A stretch of DNA of 12,977 nucleotides, from NCBI GenBank assembly GCA_009786045.1, contig WQTY01000020.1, forward strand, positions 1 to 12,977, read 5' to 3'. The position numbers and the translations under genes were made by a program. The notes under the pieces are model-generated. The model searched no databases and had not been told where the DNA came from. It saw nothing but the letters and a program-made list of their open reading frames with translations. The DNA is from Pseudomonadota bacterium (GTDB lineage Bacteria > Myxococcota_A > Bradymonadia > UBA4248). This document shows positions 1 to 7,546 of the stretch, in pieces (the first letter of the stretch is position 1; each line of letters begins with the position of its first letter).

Positions 1-3000
1 CTGGGGTTGCTGTGGCAGCGCCGTCCTTCGGATGGCCTGCGCCTGCAGTATGACCTTCGGCGCATCGTGCGCTTCGGCTGCGCATCAGCAGACTCGCTTG
101 ATCTGTGCTATGACCTGCTTGAGACAGTGATTCGCGCCTTCATGGCAGGTCCCTGGGCTTTGAGCGAGGGTTTTATCACCATGAAGCAAAACGTATTCTC
201 GTTTGAGCCGATTGCGTTCATGATGAGCGATCTGTTTCTGGGTTCACCCATGCCCGCGCCCGTGATCGAAGGGGGAAGTATCGCCTACCGGATGGATGGT
301 GATGACATTCACCTGGTCTACGATGCGCAGGCGCAGCCACGATCAGATGCAAAACCTGCAGAAACCGAAGCCCTGGAGATCGTCGACTGGCAGAATTCTC
401 TTTCGGATTTGCCCATGCTGCCTTTGGATGAGCCTCACAACCCGGAAGGGGAAAAGCAGGCGGATTCCATTTCTGACAGCGATGAGCATTCGATGTTCCG
501 AAAGATTCGCGCGTATGGTCAGGCATCAGACTCCGATGAAAATTGGCTGTTTTCTTCCAATCCCTCGGAACCCATGCCTTCGCCGCATGCTTCTGGGGCC
601 GGGTGCCTCGGCATTGCTGCACTGCATCGGGCGATGGAGGCAGGGGAGAGCATTTCCGGGAAGATGGCAGGCCAGGCTCTGGGTGAGGCGAGGAAGGTGT
701 TTAATCGTCCTCTGATGGTGGCTCTGGCTTATGTGATCCATGTCTATGCACCGCAACATGATGAAGCTTTGCAAATAGATACCTGGCGGGCAGATTCCGA
801 TGTGCGCAAAGATGTCCTCATGTTGAGTATCCTGTGCGAAGTTTATCGGCGTCGCGGCCAGGACGTGCTGTACATGGAGCTGCTTCAGCATCAGATAAAG
901 TTTTTCGAGGGTGTGCCGCACCGATCGATTGCGCTTGGGCTTGAGCTGGCAGAGCTGCTGTCATCGGGCATGAACTGGCCTGCCGCGGCCATCAAAAGGC
1001 TCGATGGAATGAAGGCACTTGTACACGTTCATGGCACTTTACATGAGCGCATCGCCTGCGCACGGGCCTACCATCAGGCCCAGGGCACGAGCATGGGGCT
1101 GCATCTTCTGCGCCAGTTTATGAAACAGGCAACGACGCCAAGGGATATTGCCGAATATGGCTATGCCATTGCGCAGATGATGATCGAGCACAATGATCCT
1201 CCCCACTCCATCATTCAGGCATGCCTGGGTGTGCTTGAAGTGGCGGCTGATCATATTCAGACGCAGCGGATTCTTGCACAGTGTCTCGAATCCAGTGGGC
1301 GCATTGAAGATTCGGCTCTGGTCTGTGAGCAGATTCTGGATCGTCTTGAGCGTGATCTTGATACCGAGCGAGCGCGCGTACGCCATGCATCATCGCTCGA
1401 TCGGCCAGACCAGTCGGCTGCCATCCTCGAAGAAGCCGTGGGTTATGTGAGCAGGCTTGAGCAGTTTTACGATCTTCTCGAAAAACCATCGCAAAAGATC
1501 CTGGTGCTTAAGCGGCATCTGCATCTCGCACCGGGTTCGCTTGGGGTGATGTCGAAGCTTTTGCGCCAGCTCGAAGCGATTGAAGCCTTTCAGGAAATGA
1601 TCCAGATATGTCTGGCCTTTCTGGATGAAAATGGTGACAAACTTCAGCCGGAGGATGAGATTGCTGTCCAGCTGACGCTGCACAATATTTATGAAAAACT
1701 CCAAAGGCAGGACGAAGCCGCCAGCCATCTGGCACGTGCCCGCAATCTGTCGCCCATTGATCCGAGGGTTATCAGCGCGGAAATTGAATACTGCCGCCGG
1801 CGTGGCATGAAGAAGGAACAGGTGGGTTTGCGTCTGTCGCTTATCGAAGTGTTGCCTTCCCACAAAGCCATCACTCAGGCGCTCGATCTCGTTCAGCTTT
1901 ACGAAGATCTCAACGAATCGCCAGAAGTGATCCTGGATACGCTGCGCAAAGCCCATCGCATGGATCCGAACGCCCGGCAGGTCTTGCTTGAGTTGCGATA
2001 TTATCTGCGCAAAAATAAACATTTTTTTGAACTGGCCTCTGTTTTGGAGAAACTGGCGCGTTTGACCAAGGACGTTCAGAGCCGCAAGAATATACTGCTG
2101 GAGGCCAGTGAAACACAACAACAGCTTGGCAATACGCTGCTGGCCAAAAAGCTTTATGCCGAAGCCCAAATTCTGAGCCCCATTAACCCGGACAACAAAT
2201 TCGAGTACATGCCTTCTGCCATGGCTTTGCCCTCATCCTCGCCGATTGCGCCGCTCCTGACCACGGGAACGAATGATGTACCCCATAGTCTTGACATTCA
2301 ATCCTATCCATCCCTCGTCCTGACATCGCGTTCATTGTCGGTGATTGACCTTCGTGAGGCGCTTACGGACGGAAAGGCAGAGGTATCTTCTCAGCCGTTG
2401 CCCGTCGTTTCTTTGTCGTCTTCAGATCCTTCGGTGGATGCATTAAAAGAGGTTAAAAGGCCCCCACGGGAGGTTTCCATTGTCGAAGATGCCGATTTGG
2501 CGCCCATTGATTCATCTTTGCCGCTTGAGGTTCAGATTGTACAGGCCAGAACACGTGGCCAGACGCAGGCATTGTTGGAGTTCCTGCTTAAGTCACTCAA
2601 CAGAATTGACAGCTCACTGCAAGAGCCCCGGGTGTTGCAGGAAATTGGCTGCATCTATCTGTACGACAAGCACGATCCCGGTTCGGCGGCCGGTTACCTT
2701 GAGCGTGCTTCGCTGCTTAGTGCGGAGGTTGCCAACGGCGAACAGACACTCAATGCCCTGGAGTCCATTTACGAGTCGTTATCGCAATACGAAAAACTGG
2801 GACAAGTCTATCTTAGAAAGCGAACGCTGTCGACGCTCGCTTCCGAGCGGCGCAGGTATGACATCCTCTATGCACAGCTCTGCTATGAGCATTTGGGTGA
2901 GACATCGACGGCCATTGATGCGCTGAAGCGAATTCTTGCGGATGAACCTGAAAACGAGGCTGTTCTGCAGTTGTTGGCTCAGATTTATATCACCACGCAT

Positions 3001-3786
3001 TGCCACGATAAGGCCATTGAGACGCTTGAGATGATCACGCCGTTATTGGGGAAAAATACCAAAGCCATGGCTCAGCATCAGCTGCGTATCGTGATGCTGT
3101 ATATTGAGCGCGACAGAATCGAAGAAGCCAAATCCATGCTTCGCGATCTTTTGGATCATAATGCTCACATCGATAAGCTGGCCGTGATTGAGTATTATAA
3201 GCGCATTTGCCGTGCGCATGATGAATGGCAGGATTTGCTCGAGATCCTCAAGGATGAGTTATGCTATTACCTGCGCATGCCTCGTGCGATGTTTTCAATG
3301 GAGGTTTTTACGCGGCGCGAAAACTCGGAGGTGCCGCTGGGATATGCAGTTCATACACTGCGCGAGTACGCCGATATTCTGTACTACAAACTCGACGATC
3401 TCGATCAGGCGGCGCTGTTGTATCAAACGATCGCGGCGCTGTACCCCGAAGACAACTATACGTTTAATGTCCTTTGTGAAATGCTTGAGGCACATCCTTC
3501 AAATATTCGAGTGCTGAAAGCCGTGGTGTTATCCAGGTTTCCCGAGTTTGAACGGCATGCTTCGGAGAGTTCCCCGGATGTTCCCCAGGAGGGCGAAGTT
3601 TTGGAGGATGGCGAACAGGTGGGCGTGGCAGATTTGGATATGGCTTATGCAGCGACGCTTCGCGGCGATGAGGCAGCGGCAAGGGTAAGGCTTGAGCGCA
3701 TTAAGTGTCAGATTGTACCAAGGGAGGTTGACCGGGCGGCAGCCTGCATTCGAATGTACTGGGATGCCCCAAAAACAGAGACCTAA
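1..3786 (+). CDS. Giant tetratricopeptide-repeat protein (5' end probably outside window)
   Basis: The frame is open from the first base, so the true start is probably upstream. The first usable start is TTG at 7, with no convincing ribosome binding site, giving 1259 residues to TAA at 3784-3786. After a non-repetitive head (about residues 1-110) and an acidic, Ser/Pro-rich stretch (110-205) comes a long alpha-helical solenoid with TPR-like helix pairs (about 205-735). Typical phrases are YEKLQRQDEAASHLARA and YEDLNESPEVILDTLRKA. A Ser/Pro/Thr-rich linker (about 728-835) separates it from a second TPR block (about 845-1190), with phrases such as YESLSQYEKLGQVYLRKR and LAQIYITTHCHDKAIETLE. The tail is acidic. 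TPR solenoids are protein-binding scaffolds, so catalysis is not expected; the partner is unknown. No signal peptide or membrane segment is visible in the part seen. Long TPR proteins of this style are common in Myxococcota-like genomes (family knowledge). Confidence is high that the gene is real and TPR-like, low on role. Confidence 0.85.
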   Translation: MGLLWQRRPSDGLRLQYDLRRIVRFGCASADSLDLCYDLLETVIRAFMAGPWALSEGFITMKQNVFSFEPIAFMMSDLFLGSPMPAPVIEGGSIAYRMDGDDIHLVYDAQAQPRSDAKPAETEALEIVDWQNSLSDLPMLPLDEPHNPEGEKQADSISDSDEHSMFRKIRAYGQASDSDENWLFSSNPSEPMPSPHASGAGCLGIAALHRAMEAGESISGKMAGQALGEARKVFNRPLMVALAYVIHVYAPQHDEALQIDTWRADSDVRKDVLMLSILCEVYRRRGQDVLYMELLQHQIKFFEGVPHRSIALGLELAELLSSGMNWPAAAIKRLDGMKALVHVHGTLHERIACARAYHQAQGTSMGLHLLRQFMKQATTPRDIAEYGYAIAQMMIEHNDPPHSIIQACLGVLEVAADHIQTQRILAQCLESSGRIEDSALVCEQILDRLERDLDTERARVRHASSLDRPDQSAAILEEAVGYVSRLEQFYDLLEKPSQKILVLKRHLHLAPGSLGVMSKLLRQLEAIEAFQEMIQICLAFLDENGDKLQPEDEIAVQLTLHNIYEKLQRQDEAASHLARARNLSPIDPRVISAEIEYCRRRGMKKEQVGLRLSLIEVLPSHKAITQALDLVQLYEDLNESPEVILDTLRKAHRMDPNARQVLLELRYYLRKNKHFFELASVLEKLARLTKDVQSRKNILLEASETQQQLGNTLLAKKLYAEAQILSPINPDNKFEYMPSAMALPSSSPIAPLLTTGTNDVPHSLDIQSYPSLVLTSRSLSVIDLREALTDGKAEVSSQPLPVVSLSSSDPSVDALKEVKRPPREVSIVEDADLAPIDSSLPLEVQIVQARTRGQTQALLEFLLKSLNRIDSSLQEPRVLQEIGCIYLYDKHDPGSAAGYLERASLLSAEVANGEQTLNALESIYESLSQYEKLGQVYLRKRTLSTLASERRRYDILYAQLCYEHLGETSTAIDALKRILADEPENEAVLQLLAQIYITTHCHDKAIETLEMITPLLGKNTKAMAQHQLRIVMLYIERDRIEEAKSMLRDLLDHNAHIDKLAVIEYYKRICRAHDEWQDLLEILKDELCYYLRMPRAMFSMEVFTRRENSEVPLGYAVHTLREYADILYYKLDDLDQAALLYQTIAALYPEDNYTFNVLCEMLEAHPSNIRVLKAVVLSRFPEFERHASESSPDVPQEGEVLEDGEQVGVADLDMAYAATLRGDEAAARVRLERIKCQIVPREVDRAAACIRMYWDAPKTET

Positions 3787-3810
3787 GCCGGGAGCTTTTG
3801 CCTGGAATCT

Positions 3811-3831
3811 AAAAAAAATTTCACTTTTTTT
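3811..3831 (+). terminator. Weak A/T inverted repeat after the TPR gene
   Basis: Eight A residues, a short spacer and seven T residues form a possible all-A:T stem about 25 bases after the TPR stop codon. A second weak stem (ccggg at 3788-3792 with cctgg at 3801-3805, one G-U pair) lies just before it. There is no G/C-rich stem feeding straight into a T run, so this is at best a weak terminator. The A-run also makes bent DNA upstream of the next gene possible. Confidence 0.25.
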
Positions 3832-3900
3832 GTCTGAATTGCCAAAAATGCGCCTTTAGAACAGTGAGAGGGCTTTGTGGATCATTTTGGGAGGGCAGAT

Positions 3901-4509
3901 ATGGGTATTCAGCTCTGGAAGGATTTCGAGGTTCAGTATGGTGATCTCCATCGCATGATTCATGCGGTGGCAGTACAAGTAGCGTCGAGGGCGGGTGATG
4001 AAGCGCTGACCGAGGAATTGTGCGCTCAGGGGTGGCTGATTGCCTGGGCAAATTTGCAGAAGTATGATGCCGCGAGGGGGGCAAAGATGACCACCTTTGT
4101 GTGGCCACACCTCAGGGGGCGTTTGTATCGCCATTTTCGGGAGACCTGCCGGCAGGTTTTCCACATGGGCACGACTCAGCGCCAGCTCTCGACAGAGGAG
4201 TGCTGGTCAGAAGAAGTGCTCGCGCTGAATCCTTATGTCATGGCACCCGACAGAGTATTGGAGGGCATGGAGACGAGGGCCTTATGGGCAAAAATGGCGC
4301 AGGACCATGGCGCTGCATTGGCAAGTTATTATGAAGCTGAGGGCAGCTGCGAGGGAGCGCGTGCAAGACGAAGCCGGAGACGCCGGCGCGCTGTTTCCGA
4401 CATTCAGGCTTCATTGGCAGGCATTCACAGGCTGCCTGATCCGAAGCCAGCTGTTCGTCCGTCACGTCGCACCGACAGGCGCGTTCATGCCATGCACTGT
4501 TTCCCTTGA
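3901..4509 (+). CDS. Short sigma-70-family-like protein with arginine-rich C-terminal region
   Basis: The start is ATG 3901, preceded by a strong GGGAGGG at 3889-3895; an upstream in-frame GTG at 3877 has no such site. The product is 202 residues. Residues about 14-82 resemble sigma-70 region 2: a helical LHRMIHAVAVQVASR, then ELCAQGWLIAWANLQKYD, then the segment ARGAKMTTFVWPHLRGRLYR, matching the family pattern of a YDP-x-RG turn followed by F-x-x-Y/W-hxxxRGR. Residues about 117-178 resemble a region 4 helix-turn-helix: a VLEGMETRALWAKM helix, ASYYEAEGS, and a possible recognition helix RAVSDIQASLAGIHRL. Between them lies a run of arginines (about 154-163) using unusual AGA/CGA/CGG codons. 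This may be a compensated frameshift. There is no clear region 3 and no adjacent anti-sigma gene. It would direct RNA polymerase to a small regulon or be a degenerate sigma-like regulator. The beta-propeller lipoprotein begins 75 bases downstream and could be cotranscribed. Confidence 0.7.
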   Translation: MGIQLWKDFEVQYGDLHRMIHAVAVQVASRAGDEALTEELCAQGWLIAWANLQKYDAARGAKMTTFVWPHLRGRLYRHFRETCRQVFHMGTTQRQLSTEECWSEEVLALNPYVMAPDRVLEGMETRALWAKMAQDHGAALASYYEAEGSCEGARARRSRRRRRAVSDIQASLAGIHRLPDPKPAVRPSRRTDRRVHAMHCFP

Positions 4510-4570
4510 ATTACGGATCCAATGTCGCTACGCTCACCGACGGTCGATAATGCAAAGAGGCTGTTTGCAA

Positions 4571-4575
4571 AAGGA
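4571..4575 (+). promoter_or_regulatory. Ribosome binding site fixing the lipoprotein start
   Basis: AAGGAG-like sequence about nine bases before ATG 4585. It decides in favour of 4585 over the upstream in-frame ATG at 4522, because the 4585 start places a lipoprotein signal peptide exactly at the N-terminus. Confidence 0.7.
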
Positions 4576-4584
4576 GTGGACTGT

Positions 4585-6609
4585 ATGAAATGCTCGCGTA
4601 TGGCTGTCGGGATGGTTTCTGCGTTGATGTTGGGTGTGTGGGGGTGTTCGGATGACTCGGTAATCATTAATGCCTATGGCAAACATGAGTTGGGGCTGTC
4701 TAAGGCTGATTCGTGCGACACCTATCGCGACTATTTGCTGTCGTCCATGGCGCTTGAGATTGCCAGGTATCGCTATGAAGGCGGTGGTTGGAAAGGGGGA
4801 GTCGACATGGATATGGCCTCTCCGCCGAGGGATCCAAGTTCTGATGAGGCGGCCTCCAATGGCGGCAGCGGCGAGTTTACGCAGACAAATATTCAGGAAA
4901 CGGGTGTCGATGAACTCGATATTCTTAAAACCGATGGGGAATATTTGTATGTGTTGAGGAACGATGGATCGGGCGTTGCCGTCGTTCGTGCCTGGCCGGC
5001 AGCCTCTTTGGGGGTGGTGGCGCAGATTTCAGGCAAGGCAGATGCAATGCGTGGGTATCGCTATGGCATTGGGCTGTTTCTGGCCGGTTCAAAGCTCATT
5101 GTCATTGGGCAATCCTATGATGAGAAACCGAAGGTCAGCGTGGAAGTCTATGATGTTTCTTCGCCGGCTGCGCCCAAACTTATTCAGGAAACGTTGGCAG
5201 AGGGTTATTATGTTTCGGCGCGGTTTGCGAATGACAGGATCTATTTGGTCCTCTCCCATCAGCTCCCGTACCATAGCTATGCCTATGCGGCAGATAACAT
5301 TCCCGGCCTTAAGCCGCTTTCCTGGTGGGATGCCTGGTCAATGTCCGAAAAAGAAAAGCAGGCGAGAATTGCCGCTGCGGTGCCTCGCATTCGCAGCTAT
5401 CTCGAAGGTGTCATCGGAGACGTGTCGGAGGCCCTTCCCAAGCTGACTTCCCAGGGGGCTGCGCAGAATCTGATTGGGTGTGAAGACATCTATTTGCCAA
5501 AGACATCATCGCGCGAGACCGGATTGCTGTCGCTCGTCGAGCTGAGCGGCGATACGTTTGGACAGGTTCAGGCTTCGGCCATCGCTGACAACGGCTGGCT
5601 GGTCTATGCCACGAAAGAGAACTTTTATGTCATATCGTCAAGCTATACCTGGCACTGGTACTGCGGGGTAGGAAGCGACTGCAAGAATTACTCACACATC
5701 CATCGCTTCGATCTCAAGGCCAGTGACGGGCGCGTTCGCTATGCAAACTCGGGCGAGGTTGAGGGCCTGGTAACGAACCCCTTCTGGCTGAGTGAACATG
5801 AGGGGCACTTGCGCGTGGTTTCGCAGGATAATTTCTGGCTTAACCAGGAAGGTTCGCGCATGTCGGTGCTAAAGCTTGACGGGGGAGCGCAGATGCCGGT
5901 CGTAGGAGAGGTCTCTGGCATTGCCCCCGGCGAACAGGTTTATGCCGCGAGGATGTTTGGTGACCGTGGGTATGTGGTGACGTTCGAGAGGGTCGATCCG
6001 CTCTTTACGCTGGATTTGTCTGTGCCGGAGTCGCCGACGATCATGGGCGAGCTCAAAATCAACGGTTACTCTTCCTATATTCATCCTCTGGGCGAAGATG
6101 CGCTCTTGACGATAGGTGAAGATGGTGATGACGATGGGCGCATGCTTGGTGTGCACTTGCAGATTTTCGATGTTTCGGACATGCGCAATCCCACCCGTAT
6201 CCACCAGGTATTGATAGAACGCTCGCCAGACGCTTACTCCTTTAGCGAAGCGATGTATGATCACCATGCCTTTACCTATCATGCGCCCTCCGGGCTGCTG
6301 GCTATCCCGATGAATATCTATCGTTGGGGCGGCGGAAGCGGCGAGAACTTCAGCGGTGTGTTGGTGTATCACGCCACGAAGGCATCCGGGTTTAAACTTT
6401 TGGGCCAGATCAATCACGACGATCTCAGGGTCCAGAATAGTTGGTATTGGTGGACAAACCTGCGCCGGTCGAGCTTCATGTTTAAGACGGCGGGCGTTTA
6501 TGACCGCGAAGCGTACATTTATACCGTTTCGGATAGTGGCGTAAAAGTTAACGATGCCAATGCACCGTCGACAGAAATCGGCAAGGTGGCTTTCGGATCG
6601 CAGAAATAG
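4585..6609 (+). CDS. Beta-propeller domain lipoprotein (PF09826 / COG4880-like)
   Basis: The product is 674 residues from ATG 4585. The N-terminus MKCSRMAVGMVSALMLGVWG followed by Cys21 is a lipoprotein signal peptide with a VWG-C lipobox; Ser-Asp-Asp follows the cysteine. Residues 43-52 (SCDTYRDYLL) and 102-124 (starting NIQETGVDELDILKTDGE) match the hallmark opening of secreted C-terminal beta-propeller proteins, usually N-x-Q-x-x-GVDE-x-D-hhKTDG. Blade-like strands follow to the end: VEVYDVSSPAAPKLI, GLLSLVELSGDTFGQVQAS, VYAARMFGDRGYVVTFE, LQIFDVSDMRNPTRIHQV, the family phrase YDHHAFTYHAPSGLLAIPM, and the closing YIYTVSDSGVKVND. Full length agrees with the family's 600-750 residues. The protein should be membrane-anchored in the cell envelope. 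Its biochemical role is not established for the family, so none is assigned. It follows the sigma-like gene by 75 bases; no convincing promoter was found between them. Confidence 0.9.
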   Translation: MKCSRMAVGMVSALMLGVWGCSDDSVIINAYGKHELGLSKADSCDTYRDYLLSSMALEIARYRYEGGGWKGGVDMDMASPPRDPSSDEAASNGGSGEFTQTNIQETGVDELDILKTDGEYLYVLRNDGSGVAVVRAWPAASLGVVAQISGKADAMRGYRYGIGLFLAGSKLIVIGQSYDEKPKVSVEVYDVSSPAAPKLIQETLAEGYYVSARFANDRIYLVLSHQLPYHSYAYAADNIPGLKPLSWWDAWSMSEKEKQARIAAAVPRIRSYLEGVIGDVSEALPKLTSQGAAQNLIGCEDIYLPKTSSRETGLLSLVELSGDTFGQVQASAIADNGWLVYATKENFYVISSSYTWHWYCGVGSDCKNYSHIHRFDLKASDGRVRYANSGEVEGLVTNPFWLSEHEGHLRVVSQDNFWLNQEGSRMSVLKLDGGAQMPVVGEVSGIAPGEQVYAARMFGDRGYVVTFERVDPLFTLDLSVPESPTIMGELKINGYSSYIHPLGEDALLTIGEDGDDDGRMLGVHLQIFDVSDMRNPTRIHQVLIERSPDAYSFSEAMYDHHAFTYHAPSGLLAIPMNIYRWGGGSGENFSGVLVYHATKASGFKLLGQINHDDLRVQNSWYWWTNLRRSSFMFKTAGVYDREAYIYTVSDSGVKVNDANAPSTEIGKVAFGSQK

Positions 6610-6614
6610 AGCGC

Positions 6615-6633
6615 GGCATGGCAGTGTCATGCC
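6615..6633 (+). terminator. Stem-loop after the beta-propeller gene
   Basis: Perfect six-base stem ggcatg / catgcc with a seven-base loop, six bases after the stop codon. It has no following T run, so it is not a canonical intrinsic terminator, but its position suggests 3'-end stabilisation. Confidence 0.3.
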
Positions 6634-6650
6634 TCTGCAACATATAGAAT

Positions 6651-6854
6651 ATGACTATGTACGGGCGTAGCGTGCTACGCCCCTGCTTTTTAGGGGGCAG
6701 CGCCCCCTGCGCCGCTATCGCACTCGCCTTATCACTGACGGCCTGTCGCGGCGTCGAAATGGTGCAGATTCCAGGAAGCAAGGCGGGGTGGTTCTTTGAC
6801 TTTTTCAAGCGATTGCCCTGTGAATATGCTCAACAAGGTAGCATTTTATGGTGA
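6651..6854 (+). CDS. Lipoprotein-like N-terminal reading frame, probably first part of a frameshifted gene
   Basis: This 67-residue frame starts at ATG 6651 (or ATG 6657), with no clear ribosome binding site. Arg6 and Arg10 are followed by a hydrophobic stretch (about residues 13-29) and a lipobox LTA-Cys32, then RGVEMVQIPG. The remainder (GWFFDFFKRLPCEYAQQ) looks like ordinary protein, but the frame stops at 6852-6854. Removing one T from the four-T run at 6844-6847 would read QQGSIYGEPGVYRDV straight into the next reading frame (to 7284). The combined product would be a lipoprotein of about 210 residues with six cysteines after the lipid-bearing one. The first part of the signal peptide is encoded by the palindromic repeats at 6663-6708. 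No family was recognised. Alternatively this is a chance frame across a repeat. Confidence 0.4.
   Translation: MTMYGRSVLRPCFLGGSAPCAAIALALSLTACRGVEMVQIPGSKAGWFFDFFKRLPCEYAQQGSILW
6663..6708. repeat. Paired palindromes, REP-like (copy A)
   Basis: Two perfect inverted repeats lie back to back. At 6663-6682 gggcgtagc pairs with gctacgccc around a two-base centre. At 6692-6708 agggggc pairs with gccccct around agc. The core at 6664-6681 is 17/18 identical to 12747-12764 at the other end of the window (only one A/G difference, which is tolerated as a G-U pair in the second copy). This marks a dispersed palindromic repeat family rather than a chance hairpin. Confidence 0.65.
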
Positions 6855-7284
6855 ACCTGGTGTGTATAGAGACGTACAAACGCTTACCAAAATTTTTGAG
6901 ACCTGCGTTGAAGTTAGCACAGATTTTTCCAAAAATTGGAGAGATCTTAAACCGATTGTTGAATTCGTGGCTATCATACTTGGAGAGAAGTCGCGCGTGG
7001 TTCCCCTTCCAGACAGAGAACTTTTCGTGCATTTTATGAGAGTCATCCGTGCCAATCCAGATGCCATGAAAGAAAAAGATCGTATTCTTACTGCCTTGTT
7101 ACTTGTGGCGGGGCCGGTCATACTCAGCGAGAATTGTGCATGGTACGATGTGAATGACAAGCTGGTCATTCGTTGTCTGACGAAGATCTTCGATATTGAA
7201 GATACGAGATCTTATCAGGATTATGACTGTACGCTAACCGTCGATGCCAACCAGGAGTATACGTTGGACTGCCAAGGGGTTTGA
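6796..7284 (+). CDS. Hypothetical protein; probable body of a frameshifted lipoprotein gene
   Basis: Open frame to TGA 7282-7284. Possible starts are TTG 6796 (162 residues) and ATG 6826 (152 residues); neither has a good ribosome binding site, and the frame is open upstream only to 6739. The sequence is helical and ordinary-looking (YRDVQTLTKIFETCVEVS, PLPDRELFVHFMRVIRANP), then a hydrophobic ILTALLLVAGPVIL, then a short C-terminal part with cysteines in the contexts ENC, IRC, YDC and LDC. Five cysteines in this part, plus one in the upstream frame, suggest disulfides and hence export. That favours joining it to the upstream lipoprotein signal (see 6651-6854). It is more A/T-rich than the flanking genes. 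No family was recognised and no function is proposed. It is either a pseudogene, a sequencing error at the T run, or a short cytoplasmic protein. Confidence 0.55.
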   Translation: MTFSSDCPVNMLNKVAFYGEPGVYRDVQTLTKIFETCVEVSTDFSKNWRDLKPIVEFVAIILGEKSRVVPLPDRELFVHFMRVIRANPDAMKEKDRILTALLLVAGPVILSENCAWYDVNDKLVIRCLTKIFDIEDTRSYQDYDCTLTVDANQEYTLDCQGV

Positions 7285-7343
7285 GAGGGTATCTTGACTG
7301 ACATGTCCATTACCCCTGCAATGCTTATGCATGGCCTGTGGGC

Positions 7344-7373
7344 TTGACATATTTTACGCCTTTCGATTACAAT
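7344..7373 (+). promoter_or_regulatory. Sigma-70 promoter for the acetate transporter gene
   Basis: TTGACA at 7344-7349 is a perfect -35 box. TACAAT at 7368-7373 is a five-of-six -10 box. The spacer is 18 bases. Transcription would begin near 7380, leaving a leader of about 165 bases before ATG 7547. It is the best consensus promoter noticed in the window. Confidence 0.65.
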
Positions 7374-7380
7374 ATTTCAT

Positions 7381-7526
7381 CCGAAAATTCAGTTCGGAGG
7401 CAATCAGGCGCTCAGAAACGGTCAAAGCCGCCTGGTGGGCTTTTGCCGAATGGAACATGCCCATTGCAAAAAGCTGCACAAGGTAGGCCGCGACAATCGA
7501 AAACGGTTGCGTCGGCCATGTTTTTT
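7381..7526 (+). promoter_or_regulatory. Structured leader with two attenuator-like hairpins
   Basis: Within the predicted leader, aaagcc (7424-7429) pairs with ggcttt (7438-7443), and the descending arm runs into four Ts (7441-7444). Further down, ggccg (7486-7490) pairs with cggcc (7513-7517), enclosing caatcg (7494-7499) paired with cggttg (7504-7509, one G-U) around an AAAA loop. Six Ts follow at 7521-7526. The ribosome binding site AGAGG (7536-7540) comes just after. The pattern fits transcription attenuation or translational control. No known riboswitch class was recognised. The stretch 7285-7546 holds no convincing gene. Confidence 0.35.
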
Positions 7527-7546
7527 GCCAAAAATAGAGGAAAACC

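Noticed and set aside
1390..2169. 259-codon open frame on the reverse strand inside the TPR gene
   Set aside because: It lies wholly opposite a well-supported TPR frame, its protein is low in recognisable pattern, and it has no ribosome binding site. It is an antisense shadow of coding DNA.
4235..4588. 117-codon forward frame overlapping the end of the sigma-like gene
   Set aside because: Only a dozen codons around 4350-4390 look protein-like; the rest has no pattern, and its last part overlaps the lipoprotein ribosome binding site.
5869..6630. 253-codon open frame on the reverse strand inside the beta-propeller gene
   Set aside because: It is opposite the conserved C-terminal blades of the propeller protein and shows no domain; a shadow frame.
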